A model generated the notes under the pieces. That model saw only the letters and a list, made by a program, of their open reading frames with translations, was not told the DNA's origin and searched no databases. This document shows positions 1 through 8,090 of a DNA stretch of 64,000 nucleotides, one piece after another. The translations under genes were made by a program, and so were the position numbers. Location: contig NZ_BLWC01000001.1 of assembly GCF_013167895.1 (NCBI RefSeq), positions 6,510,001-6,574,000 of the forward strand. Direction: 5' to 3'. Each line of letters starts with the position of its first letter. Positions within the stretch are counted from its first letter, which is position 1. The DNA is from Streptomyces fulvorobeus. GTDB taxonomy: Bacteria > Actinomycetota > Actinomycetes > Streptomycetales > Streptomycetaceae.

Positions 1-188
1 TCTGCCCCTCCGACGCCGCACGGGCGGTGTACGAAGGGGAGGGCGACGGCTGGCGCGCGCTGATGGAGCCGGCACGTCGCGCGGCCCACCGGCTGGTCGA
101 TGCCGGTGCGGTGGAGATCACCCAGGGTGGTAGCCCCGTCGAGCCCTCGAAGGTCCGCGGCCCGATCCGCATCCGCCGCGCCCTCTGA
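1..188 (+). CDS. DUF3253 domain protein, C-terminal part
   Basis: The reading frame is open from the window edge to a TGA at 186-188 and gives about 61 residues. It contains a WRALMEPARRAA segment and the ending RGPIRIRRAL, which match the C-terminal half of the short DUF3253 family of actinobacterial proteins (a winged-helix-like domain of unknown function). The start lies outside the window, so length and operon context cannot be judged. The family match is recognised from memory of the motif, not from a search. Confidence 0.75.
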   Translation, partial: CPSDAARAVYEGEGDGWRALMEPARRAAHRLVDAGAVEITQGGSPVEPSKVRGPIRIRRAL

Positions 189-391
189 GGTCCGTCCCGC
201 TCGTGTGGCCTCGGCCGGTCGGGTGCCATGAGGTGCCCCTTACCTTCAGTTCATGGAAGCGGACGGATCGCGTACGCGCCGGAACTTACGGATACGCGAT
301 CAGGAACGAGGCGCCCTGGACCAGGAGGAAGGTCACGGTTGACCGCGTGTCCTGCTGTCATCCGTCCGAGCCGCAGGACAGCATCGACCGG

Positions 392-733
392 ATGAACCCT
401 CCTGCGGACCCGGAGCGGACTCCGGACGGCAGATACGTGGTCGTCGACCACCGCCGATGGCGTGCGACGGATCCGGAGATCCCCGAGGACGTCGCCTCCC
501 GCCTACGACATCATTTGATGGCGGCGCGCCGCGGGGTGGCTGCCGCTCGCCGCGCCGCTGACGCGAAGGCTGAGGGCCGGGCACGGAAACGCGTGAACAC
601 CGCGAAGGTGGCGCTCGGTGAGCGGGGTGATCCCTGGTGGGAGCAGTCTGCCGAGGTTCGCCGTCTGCGCTGGGAGAGGGGGCTCCACGAGCTCGACCAG
701 GCTGAGAGGCAGGAGGGCGGACGCGCACCGTGA
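392..733 (+). CDS. conserved small charged protein of Streptomyces
   Basis: The protein has 113 residues. The open frame extends up to 203, but the conserved family start is MNPPADPERTPDGRYVVVD at 392, because the upstream residues look like chance translation. The core shows RYVVVDHRRWRATDPEIPE, then a basic helical stretch rich in Arg and Ala, then GDPWWEQSAEVRRLRW. Proteins with this layout are common in Streptomyces genomes and have no known function. There is no signal peptide or membrane segment. It follows the DUF3253 gene after about 200 bases and is likely to have its own promoter. Confidence 0.7.
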   Translation: MNPPADPERTPDGRYVVVDHRRWRATDPEIPEDVASRLRHHLMAARRGVAAARRAADAKAEGRARKRVNTAKVALGERGDPWWEQSAEVRRLRWERGLHELDQAERQEGGRAP

Positions 734-864
734 GGCGCGTTGTCTCCTTGAGCGTGGTACGAGGCTCCGGCTCGTGGTGCGCGGAGCGATCAGGTCCCTG
801 ACCCCTGCCAATTCGAAGCGGACCGCTGTGCCCTCCGGTACGGGACCGATGAGGGGCGAGGTCC

Positions 865-1575
865 GACATACCTCGCGCGGGAGATCGCCGAGAAGGCGCC
901 GACCGGTGCACCCAGGGATGGGCCCCAGCGGGTCGGTTCGTCCCGGAGGAGCCGGGGTCAGGTTTGCGAGGTGGTCGAACGGCTCGTCGCCGCAGGCCAG
1001 TGGACCGGGAGGACCCGGAGATCTTGGTCGTGCTGCACGCCGGCTACGACGCCCCGCGCATCACCCATTTTGCTGTCCGGCCTGCCCGTCGAGATCCTCG
1101 GCCGGACCCGGTCGGACCGGGTGATGCGCCGCCCGGCGCCCTCCCGGGAGGAGCTCCTCCTGGCCCACCCGAAGGGCGGACGGCCGCCCAAGCATGGCGG
1201 AGAGTTCTGCTTCGGCGCCCCGTCCACCTGGGGTGCTGAGCAGGCCGTTACGGTCACCGGCACCCGCCTCTGCGGCAAGGCCACCGCTCAGGCATGGGAC
1301 CGGCTGCGCCCCAGGCTGACCCAACGGGCCGCGTGGCTGGAGCACGACGGCCCGCTGCCGGTCATCGAGGGAACAGTCATCCGCCTGGCCGTTGAGCACC
1401 TGCCCTCCGGCGGGGTGAACAAGCCGGTCTGGCTGTGGTGGTCAAGGACCGGTGCCACCCCGGCCGACGTCGACCGGTGCTGGTCGGCGTTCCTGCGAAG
1501 GCTCGACATCGAGCACACCTTCCGCATGCTCAAGCAGACACTCGGCTGGACCCGACCCCGCCTGCGCGACTCGGC
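865..1575 (+). pseudogene. transposase remnant (NF041680-type, IS701-like)
   Basis: Recognisable pieces are EVVERLVAAGQW near 968, DPEILVVLHAGYDAPRITH near 1015, then LPVEILGRTRSDRVMRR through VNKPVWLWWS and EHTFRMLKQTLGWTRPRLR up to about 1570. These match the order of a DDE transposase of the type often labelled NF041680 in Streptomyces. The pieces lie in two frames, with compensating shifts near 1005 and 1068; the second is an extra T in a T run. The N-terminus is degenerate. The C-terminus is missing because the frame runs into an aldehyde dehydrogenase fragment on the other strand. It is clearly inactive. Confidence 0.7.
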
Positions 1576-1805
1576 CGCCGCCGTGGCGAGGTCGCGGCCC
1601 ACTGCGGCTGCGCTCCGACAGCCGTGCCGAGGACGTCTAGTGCGTCCGTGGTGCCGGCATCGGCGACCCGGGCCACCGGTTCGCCCGTCACGGGGTTCTC
1701 CACGGGGAACGTGGCGCCGCCGGTCGCGGGCAGCCACCTTCCGCCGATCAGCAGCCCCTGCGGCAGAGAATCAACGTCAAAGGGGCGTGGCGTGTGGTCC
1801 GTCAT
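1575..1805 (-). pseudogene. aldehyde dehydrogenase (SSADH-like), N-terminal 77 residues
   Basis: On the minus strand an ATG at 1803-1805 begins a protein with GLLIGGRWLPATGG, ENPVTGEPVARVADA and PQWAATSPRR. This is the N-terminus of an NAD(P)-dependent aldehyde dehydrogenase of the succinate-semialdehyde dehydrogenase type. The family is normally about 460-480 residues, with its catalytic Cys and Glu far downstream. Here only the first 77 residues remain before the frame enters the transposase remnant near 1575, so no enzyme can be made. It lies 103 bases downstream of the DJ-1 gene on the same strand and may once have been its operon partner. Confidence 0.75.
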
Positions 1806-1908
1806 GGTGGTTTCTCACCCGTCGTCGAAGGAGGGAAAGCAACAGGTGCGGCCCGGGCCGCCGCTGCCTGGAGGGGTGTGCGGCGGCGGCCCGGGGCGAG
1901 GGGTCGGG

Positions 1909-2607
1909 TCAGCCCGCTGCCAGCGCGGCGTTGATCGCTTCGGCCATCGGGGCACTGGAAGCCGGGTTCTGGCCGGTGAAGAGGTTGGCGTCCTGGATGG
2001 TGAAGACCTGGTAGGGGTTGCCCTGCTCATGCCGGGCGCCCCTCTCGCGCAGACGGCTCGCCAGCAGCCACGGAGCGTTGTCGGCGGTGCCGAACAGGCG
2101 CTCCTCCTCGTCGGTGAACGCAGCCATCCGCCGGCCGGCGAAGATCCACTTGCCCTGCTCGTCGACCGCGGACAGCAATGCGGCCGGACCGTGGCAGACG
2201 GCGCCGACGATCTTGCCGGCGCGGTCGGTCTCGATCAGCAGTCGGCCCAGGTTCGCGTCCTGGAAGAGGTCGACCACGGGGCCGTGCCCGCCCGGCAGCA
2301 CCACGGCGTCGTAGTCGGAGGCCGAGACCTCCTCCAGCTTCAGCAGCGGCCCGAAGTCGCGGAGCGCCTTCTGCGCGTGGGCCACATGCCGGGCACAGTC
2401 CTCACCGGCGATCGCCGGGTCGGCGCTGTGCTGGTCCAGAGGCTGCAGCACACCCCCGGGGGAGGCGAAGTCGACCGTGTGGCCGGCGCGGACGAATGCC
2501 TCGTGCGGCGCGGCGAGCTCCTCCGCCCAATAGCCCGTGGGGTACTGCGAGCCGTCGGTGCGCTCCCACACGTCGGCTGCGGACATGACGATCAGAATGC
2601 GACTCAT
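1909..2607 (-). CDS. type 1 glutamine amidotransferase-like, DJ-1/PfpI family
   Basis: This intact 232-residue protein has the class I glutamine amidotransferase-like fold. The nucleophile elbow AVCHGPAALL places the reactive Cys at about residue 138 followed by His 139, and a conserved Glu lies in YWAEEL near residue 30. This arrangement is typical of the Hsp31/DJ-1-like group, whose members act as glutathione-independent glyoxalases or deglycases. VVLPGGHGPV is also characteristic. It is divergent from a MmyB-type regulator across about 208 bases, a common arrangement in Streptomyces in which the regulator controls the neighbouring oxidoreductase-type gene. The role in carbonyl stress is inferred from the family. 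Confidence 0.88.
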   Translation of the reverse strand: MSRILIVMSAADVWERTDGSQYPTGYWAEELAAPHEAFVRAGHTVDFASPGGVLQPLDQHSADPAIAGEDCARHVAHAQKALRDFGPLLKLEEVSASDYDAVVLPGGHGPVVDLFQDANLGRLLIETDRAGKIVGAVCHGPAALLSAVDEQGKWIFAGRRMAAFTDEEERLFGTADNAPWLLASRLRERGARHEQGNPYQVFTIQDANLFTGQNPASSAPMAEAINAALAAG

Positions 2608-2757
2608 GACTGTTTCCTCGGCTTCTCGGTGTCAGCCGGTCACCTGTGGGACCGGGCTGTCGGATCGGCTGATCCGTCGGCCCTTCCACTGTCGGCCGTC
2701 CCGGCCGCCCGAAGGCGGCCATCATCGGCCCTGGCCTTCCTGAGTCCGCTCTGCCTA

Positions 2758-2770
2758 GGACTGACAGTCC
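2758..2770. promoter_or_regulatory. candidate operator between divergent genes
   Basis: GGACTGACAGTCC is a perfect 13-base palindrome centred on one base. It lies about 45 bases upstream of the MmyB-type regulator start and about 150 bases from the DJ-1 start. A regulator of this class would be expected to bind a symmetric site in this gap. That it does so here is inference. Confidence 0.35.
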
Positions 2771-2815
2771 CTGTTGAGGCGCCCGTGGCCGCGGCGATTC
2801 GGCCACACTGAATCC

Positions 2816-3684
2816 ATGGCCACCTCGAACCGCGAACTCGCCGATTTCCTGCGCCGGGCCCGTGCCCAGTGCGATCCAGCGCGCGCGGGACTGCCGCCGG
2901 ACACCCGCGTACGTCGCGTACCCGGCCTGCGACGCGAAGAGGTGGCACGACTGGCCGGAGTCTCCGCCGACTACTACGCGCGCCTCGAACAGGGACGCCA
3001 CATCACGCCCTCACCCGCAGTGGTCGAAGCACTGGCCCAGGCACTGGAACTCGACGCCGCTGGCCGTGCCCACCTCAACGACCTCATCGGCACCACCACT
3101 GCGGCTCCCCGACGCCGACGTCCGCCAACCGTCCAACGCCTGCGCTCCGGCCTCCATCAACTGCTGGACTCCATGGGGGCACCCCCGCCCTGGTCCTGGG
3201 ACGCCGGGGAGACGTCCTGAGCATCAACCGGATGGCCAAGGCGCTGTTCACCGACTTCGACGCCCTGCCGCCAGCTCAACGCAACTACACACGGTGGCTC
3301 CTCCTCGACCTGGAAGCCCGCACCCTTTTTGTCGACTGGGACCTCCAGGCCCGCGCAGCCGTGGAAAACCTCCGCCTCGACGTCGGCCGTACCCCCGACG
3401 ACCAGCCCATCCAGGACCTCGTCACCGAGCTGAGGGAGCACAGCAGGGAGTTCGACCGCTGGTGGCGGCAGCACCGCGTGCACCAGCGCACTCACGGGTC
3501 CAAGCGGCTGCTCCACCCGCTTGTCGGCGAGCTGACCGTGCAGTACGAGACGTTCGCCCTCCCCGGAGACACTGAGACAGCTGTCTTCCTCTACAGCACC
3601 GAAGCGGGCTCCCCATCCCGCCATGCACTCGACCTCCTCACCTCCTGGACGCTCACGTCCACCGTCCCTTACAGCGAGTCCTGA
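2816..3684 (+). pseudogene. MmyB-family HTH regulator, single-base frameshift
   Basis: The first frame starts at ATG 2816 and gives an XRE-type helix-turn-helix with VPGLRREEVARLAGVSADYY, the hallmark of MmyB-like regulators. It ends early at 3220. The second frame continues the same protein from about 3176 with TPALVLGRRGDVLSINRMA and a full PAS-like ligand-binding domain to the stop at 3684. Restoring one G to the run at 3171-3176 would join the frames into a normal protein of about 290 residues. All conserved parts are otherwise present, so this may be a sequence error. It is divergent from the DJ-1/PfpI gene, its probable target. Confidence 0.85.
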
Positions 3685-3908
3685 ACCCGGCGAGCTTCGG
3701 TCACCCAGCGTTAAGTCACTGGTATCTGAACGAGTGCTGTGACCTGCGCTCGCGCGACGGCCGCGCGCCGGCTGACAAGGCGAGGACCCGCACGCTCACC
3801 ACCGCCCTGGCCGGCTACTCCCAGTTTTGTCCGCCGTCGTCCACGTCCAGCGCCGGCGCGTCCGGGTCGCGCAGCGGGCGCAGGGCGCCGGATGCCGGGG
3901 GTGGGGCC

Positions 3909-4546
3909 GTGCCATTCAACCATAACGATCATTACCACGACCTCTTACTTCGCGAGCTTCCCACGCCTTGCCGGAGGGCCCTTGATGTGCGCTGCGGTGC
4001 AGGAAAGTTCGCTCAAAAACTGGCTCTTCGAGGGATCGCGGTAGATGCCGTTGACGCGGAGCGCGATGTCATCGCCGCTGCTCAGAAGCAGGCTTCTGCA
4101 CTCAATTTCCCCGGGCAGATCAACTTCGAACAGGCGGACATCATGCATATGGCTCTTTCGCCTCAGACGTACGACTACATCTCCTGCCTGGCCAGCATCC
4201 AACACGTCCCCATCGAGACAGTCCAGAAACTCCGCGAATCACTGACCCCGAACGGAGTTCTGGTAGTCCTCGGCTGCTATCGAGAAGCAACACTCTGGGA
4301 CCACGCCGTGAGTGTGCGGGCAGTCCCGTTAAATGCATTATGGCGCACCGTGGTGTTCTTTCGAGAGAAGCCGCGTGCCCGATCGAGCTTGCAGGTATTT
4401 CGGCCCCCATAGCGCCCCCCGCAATGTCCCTTGCTGAAATCAAGGCATATACGGCCACTCACCTTCCACAGAGCTACATTCGGCGACTCCTGTTCTGGAG
4501 ATACCTCCTGGTCTGCCACAACCAACAGGATGAGGTGGAGAGGTGA
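3909..4546 (+). pseudogene. class I SAM-dependent methyltransferase, frameshifted
   Basis: The first frame (3909 to about 4390) has the SAM-binding motif ALDVRCGAGKFAQKL, in which the usual Gly before Cys is Arg, and then the acidic strand end VDAVDAERDV and a QADIM loop. Further on, LASIQHVP and LTPNGVLVVLGCYR are typical of the UbiE-like methyltransferase core. The C-terminal end lies in another frame (SLAEIKAYTATHLPQSYIRR to the stop at 4546). One extra C in the short run near 4378 would join the frames. The substrate is unknown. The codon use is less GC-rich than that of the neighbours. Confidence 0.7.
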
Positions 4547-4575
4547 CTAACCACCAGGAACGGGAGGTCTCTTAG

Positions 4576-5055
4576 CCTTCCGCAACATATGTCCTGGGCG
4601 CGACGTGCGTCGCATGCAACGACATGGGACACGTCCTCATCACCCGTCGGCGCTCCCCGGAGCGATGGGAATTTCCAGGGGGCTCACTCAACCCTTATGA
4701 GGATTTCCAGGACGCCGCAGAGCGCGAGACCTACAAGGCGACTGGAGTCCTCGTTCGAGTCCACGGCCTGGTGGGTGTCTACCAACATCCAAGCCGGGGC
4801 ATCCTCGCAGGGCTCTTCATCGCAACGGCGATCTCCTGAGAGCCGCATCCAACATCCGAAGCCAGCGTTGCCGAATAGGCAGGGGTGGAAGACGCTCTCC
4901 AACGGCTGCACCCTCTCTACCGCCCCCGCTTGGAAGACGTTTTCGCAGCCAAGGCTTCCGTGACTCTCCGCGTTCACGAAGGGACCGAGGTTCTCTCCCT
5001 CCTTCAGCCAATGCTGCCTCCGCTGGCGGCGCCCTTGGGCCGGCTGCAGGGTTGA
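4576..5055 (+). pseudogene. NUDIX hydrolase with two in-frame stops
   Basis: One frame reads YVLGATCVACNDMGHVLIT, then EFPGGSLNPYEDFQDAAER and TGVLVRVHGLVGVYQH, a NUDIX fold with an eroded Nudix box (ETYKATG in place of the usual RE-x-x-EE-x-G). After a TGA at 4837-4839 and a TAG about 36 bases later, the same frame resumes as VEDALQRLHPLYRPRLEDVF to 5055, which matches the normal C-terminus of Streptomyces NUDIX proteins. No start codon remains after the upstream TAG at 4573. The two stops in one frame and the decayed catalytic box argue for true decay. Confidence 0.65.
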
Positions 5056-5067
5056 CTGACAGCGGTT

Positions 5068-5225
5068 TCATGCAGCCAGAGCTGCGGCTGGGGTCATGAT
5101 GGTCTCGTACTCGACGGGGTCAATCGGGCCAGGCGTCTCCGACGTCGGTGGTCGGTGCGCTCGATCCAGGTGACGATCGCGCTCAGTTCCTGGCGCGTGG
5201 CCCAGGTAGGGCGGTCGAGGACGTT
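5068..5225 (-). pseudogene. IS3-family transposase, C-terminal remnant
   Basis: On the minus strand NVLDRPTWATRQELSAIVTW is followed by IERTDHRRRRRLARLTP, the usual end of an IS3-type orfB integrase-core transposase. After a one-base shift the end reads VEYETIMTPAAALAA to a stop at 5068. Only about 50 residues remain, and the catalytic residues are absent. Confidence 0.6.
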
Positions 5226-5280
5226 ATGGGTGCACCTGCCAGAGAGGTACGGCAACTGGCGGGGCGTCTACAACCGACGC
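5224..5280 (+). mobile_element. IS5-type transposase scrap
   Basis: The short stretch encodes VHLPERYGNWRGVYNR, which resembles the segment after the helix-turn-helix in IS5-family transposases. Nothing else of the gene is visible on either side. It directly abuts the IS3 remnant, so the junction is a recombination scar. Confidence 0.4.
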
Positions 5281-5329
5281 TCGCCGCCGGTGCGCCGGCT
5301 CCGGGACCCGGCGGAACCAGGTCGGTACT

Positions 5330-5553
5330 TCCAGGGGGCCTCCCAGGGAAGTGGTCGGCGTGCCCGGTGTCCCTTGACCACCCGACCTGATCTGCGGTTT
5401 CGCCCGCCCGGCTCGGTCCGCTGAGGCAAGTTGTAGGGCAAGCTCGCCGAATCGGTGGTGGCGACTCGTACGGTGCCTCGTAGGGGCGGGGGTGGTCTCG
5501 GGAAGCGGGTGGCGCTGCGCTGGCTGCTGAGGGGTGCCGGTGGCCGGATAGGT
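5330..5553 (-). pseudogene. possible 5' end of a plasmid-type gene
   Basis: A minus-strand frame starts with MTYPATGTPQQPAQRHPLPE and continues with HHRFGELALQLASADRAGR before running into the IS scraps near 5330. The PAQR-x-P-x-PETTP pattern and the underlying DNA recur in the repeat-rich region at 61.2-61.5 kb. I do not recognise the family. The frame could be chance, so this is offered only as the most sensible content of the gap between the IS scraps and the next gene. Confidence 0.25.
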
Positions 5554-5627
5554 CATCGTTGTCTTGACCGGGGGAACGGGAAGTTCTGGCCGCACCTCTC
5601 GATGGGGCCGTCGGCGCCTGCATCGAG

Positions 5628-6032
5628 GTGAGCAGTGCGGTGGGCATCCGGTCCGCCTCCGTGAGCGGAGCGAGGACGGCAGCCGTGTCGCTGACCGCCC
5701 GGGTCCACGCCACGCGACGCTCGGAGCGACTGGGCTCCCGTACCCGCCCGCACCCCGTCGCCGTGCTCGGCGGCCCGCATCCGTCGCGCACGGACCGCAA
5801 GGCCGGCCACGGCCAGGACCAGGGGACCGATGTCGCCGCGCTGGAGCAGACCCGGGCCACGATCGAGGCCGCCGCCACGATGGCCGCCAAACTTCAGGAC
5901 GGTGTCCGGGAACGCGCCGCCGCCCTCCGTTCCGCGCCGCAGCCGGCCCCGGCGGCGTCCCCGCCACCGCACACCCAGCAGCCCGGCGTGCAACAGACGC
6001 CGGGCCGGACACCCACTGGAGGAGTCGCATGA
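5628..6032 (+). CDS. hypothetical protein, first gene of a two-gene cassette
   Basis: The frame starts with GTG at 5628 and gives 134 residues. The N-terminal half is basic and Arg/Ser-rich (VHATRRSERLGSRTRPHP). The middle, ALEQTRATIEAAATMAAKLQ, is a predicted helix with heptad-like spacing, and the tail is rich in Pro and Gln. It overlaps the next gene by ATGA at 6029-6032, a sign of translational coupling and therefore of real coding. I do not recognise the family. Position beside IS scraps and a palindrome array fits a mobile-element or mobilisation function, but that is inference. Confidence 0.5.
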   Translation: MSSAVGIRSASVSGARTAAVSLTARVHATRRSERLGSRTRPHPVAVLGGPHPSRTDRKAGHGQDQGTDVAALEQTRATIEAAATMAAKLQDGVRERAAALRSAPQPAPAASPPPHTQQPGVQQTPGRTPTGGVA

Positions 6033-6385
6033 GCACACCGGAGGAGAACCCGGAGATCCCGGGACTCGAGGACGCCCTCGACCGGGCCCGCGCAGCTCAC
6101 AAGGAGATGGCCGCCGCGCTCATTGAGAACCAGGAGCCCGAGCTTGGCCAGGACCTGGGGTGGCAGCCGGTCTGGAAGCGGCCGCGGAAGCCGGAGTCGA
6201 AGGTGGCGGAGAAGCTGCAGCTGCACAAGCAGCGGCGGCGGTTCCAGGACGCCGGGAAGCGCCGCCTTGCCGCAAGGCAGTCGCGCCGGCCCCGCTCCCG
6301 GCAGAGCCGGATCGGCAACGCCGCCGCGCGCCGGGATGCTCGCCCCCTGTCCCGGATGCGGCACTCCAGTGCCTGGCTGTGGTGA
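6029..6385 (+). CDS. hypothetical basic protein, coupled to the upstream gene
   Basis: The 118-residue protein starts at ATG 6029, preceded by a good ribosome binding site (GGAGG near 6017) that lies inside the upstream gene. The N-terminus is acidic and helical (EENPEIPGLEDALDRARAAH). The rest is strongly basic (KRPRKPESKVAEKLQLHKQ, then many Arg), as in small nucleic-acid-binding accessory proteins. No known domain is recognised. The stop at 6383-6385 is immediately followed by the palindrome array, so the protein could act at that site. Confidence 0.5.
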   Translation: MSTPEENPEIPGLEDALDRARAAHKEMAAALIENQEPELGQDLGWQPVWKRPRKPESKVAEKLQLHKQRRRFQDAGKRRLAARQSRRPRSRQSRIGNAAARRDARPLSRMRHSSAWLW

Positions 6386-6386
6386 C

Positions 6387-6526
6387 GATGCCGGGCATCG
6401 CCCACCGAGTGGAATCCACGATGTTCAGCATCCAGTGGACGATGCCCGGCATCGGATGCAGAACATCGACTGGATTCCACCGGATGGAATCCACTCCCGG
6501 GTGCACCGGCTGACGGTGGACTCCAC
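6387..6526. repeat. interleaved array of two short palindrome families
   Basis: Four copies of GATG-N5-CATC lie at 6387-6399, 6420-6432, 6441-6453 and 6455-6467. Four copies of TGGA-N-TCCA lie at 6410-6418, 6471-6479, 6485-6493 and 6517-6525. A GGTGCACC palindrome lies at 6500-6507. The two families alternate within 140 bases, starting immediately after the two-gene cassette. This is not the pattern of a single terminator. It could be a multi-operator, an origin-type site or a recombination site. Confidence 0.65.
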
Positions 6527-6634
6527 TCCCGTGAGACCCCGCCAACTTGAGGACGCAGGTCAAAGGGCTGGTGTGACTGGTCCTCGGGGCCCTCATGCTG
6601 GTCGTGGGCGGAAGTCCACGGCGAAAATCCTCCG

Positions 6635-7468
6635 TCAGCGGTTGACTTCGAGGTTCGTCAAGACGAGCAGGGCTCGCAGGAGCCGGGTGGCGCGGGCGGG
6701 GTCGGTGCGGAGCTTGGTGAGGGTCCGCCAGTTCTTGAGGTGGGCGAAGCCGTGCTCGACCGGCGCGCGTCCGACGGCGAGGACGCGGTTGGCTTCCCTC
6801 TCGCCTGGGGTGAGTTTGTGGGTGCGGCTGGCGGCGTAGCCGGTGACGATCACGGGGTCGAGGATGTCGTTGTCCAGGCCGCGGAAGCCGAGGTCGGCCA
6901 GCGCTCCGAGGCCGGCGGCGCGCAGGTGGGTCAGGATGTGGTCGTGGCGGGCGGCGGTGTTGTCGTGGGTGCGGCCAGGCCGCGCGGCGGATATCCAGAT
7001 CAGGCGCCCGTTCTCGTCGGTCAGGGCGAGGAAGTGCAGGCCATGAGTTCGGTGCTTGCCGGAGTAGTTCCGCCGATCGGCCTTGCCGGTGTGGCGTCTG
7101 GTGCGGATGAGGGTGCCGTCGATCAGGACCAACTCCCCGCCCTGCTTGGCGATCTTCTTCAGGGGGCGGTCCAGGCGCGGGGCCTGGGTGGCGAGCAGTC
7201 CGATCAGCTCGTCGCGCCAGCGGCGGACCGTGGACTCGGACACGCCGTTTCCGCCGGCCATGTCGGCCAGGTGCTGGTCGTGACGCAGTACGGTCAGGAC
7301 GATCACCGCGATCTTCCCGGGTGGCAGGATCCGCCACCGGGACCGAATTGTCTTCAGATGACGCCGTAGTAGGTCGGCGAGGTGGTTGACGGTGCGCGTG
7401 GAGAGCGGCAGACGGCACTGGTAGACAAGCGGGCAGGTGTCCTCGGTGCGCTCTTTGGTATTCGTCAC
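6635..7468 (-). CDS. IS5-like (DDE_4-type) transposase, intact
   Basis: The 277-residue protein has an N-terminal helix-turn-helix region (NGVSESTVRRWRDELIGLL) and then the catalytic core. The first Asp is in LVLIDGTLIRTRRHTGKADR, the second in ALADLGFRGLDND, and the Glu in PVEHGFAHLKNWRTL. The full DDE set is present and the length is normal for this group. No clear terminal inverted repeats were found by eye in the flanks. It sits between the palindrome array and a coiled-coil gene on the same strand. Confidence 0.88.
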   Translation of the reverse strand: MTNTKERTEDTCPLVYQCRLPLSTRTVNHLADLLRRHLKTIRSRWRILPPGKIAVIVLTVLRHDQHLADMAGGNGVSESTVRRWRDELIGLLATQAPRLDRPLKKIAKQGGELVLIDGTLIRTRRHTGKADRRNYSGKHRTHGLHFLALTDENGRLIWISAARPGRTHDNTAARHDHILTHLRAAGLGALADLGFRGLDNDILDPVIVTGYAASRTHKLTPGEREANRVLAVGRAPVEHGFAHLKNWRTLTKLRTDPARATRLLRALLVLTNLEVNR

Positions 7469-7540
7469 ACAATTCCAACGGCCGCCGGGGGCATCCCGGT
7501 TACGCGCATGCTGAGCCGCTCCGAGTGGCGGTGCTGCTCG

Positions 7541-7996
7541 TCACAGGCGGGTGGTGAACCGGCCGTCGGGCAGTTTGCGGAGCCAGCCGCGATCGACGAG
7601 TCTGACCAGCTTGCCGCGCAGCGGTTGCAGCTTGGCCTTCACGCTGACGTCCACCCCCACTGCCTCGCCGACCTCGCGGGCCATGACCGGTCCGGCGGCC
7701 TGCCGCACGGCGGTGATGATGCGCTGGTAGTCCCACGGCAGCGCGTCTTCCTCCACTCCCGGTTCGCGGTGCGGGATCAGCATCACCGTCCGGCCGCCCA
7801 CCTGCCCCGGCATCGGTCGGGCGGAGGCGCGTTCCTCGGCGAGCTGCTCGCTCACCCTTTCAAGGACGCGTTCGGCGACGGCGAGTTCGTCCCGTTCGGC
7901 CCGCACTTCCGCCAGCTGGGTGGCCAGCTGTTCTTCGAGTTCGTCCAGTTCCGCACGCCGCGCGGTGATCCGTTCCAGCAGCTCGGGATCCAGCAT
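7541..7996 (-). CDS. coiled-coil plus winged-helix protein, IS-associated type
   Basis: The 151-residue protein begins with a long heptad-rich helix (ELLERITARRAELDELEEQL to about residue 60). A short linker with GGRTVMLIPHREPGVEEDAL follows, and then a C-terminal winged-helix-like domain (REVGEAVGVDVSVKAKLQPL, then LVRLVDRGWLRKLPDGRF). Very similar small proteins are common beside transposases in Streptomyces, which suggests a DNA-binding role linked to mobile elements. It lies 72 bases upstream of the transposase on the same strand. Confidence 0.75.
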   Translation of the reverse strand: MLDPELLERITARRAELDELEEQLATQLAEVRAERDELAVAERVLERVSEQLAEERASARPMPGQVGGRTVMLIPHREPGVEEDALPWDYQRIITAVRQAAGPVMAREVGEAVGVDVSVKAKLQPLRGKLVRLVDRGWLRKLPDGRFTTRL

Positions 7997-8090
7997 GCAC
8001 CGGATCGTAGAGGGCCGTCCGGCCCCGGCGGGCAGGAACTGGAGTGCTCGCCGCTCCAGGGCTGGGTAAGGAGCTAAGGGCGGCTCGTCA

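Noticed and set aside
6387..6526. CRISPR array
   Set aside because: Units are short palindromes of two kinds with 1-30 base gaps; there is no constant direct repeat and spacer length and no cas gene.
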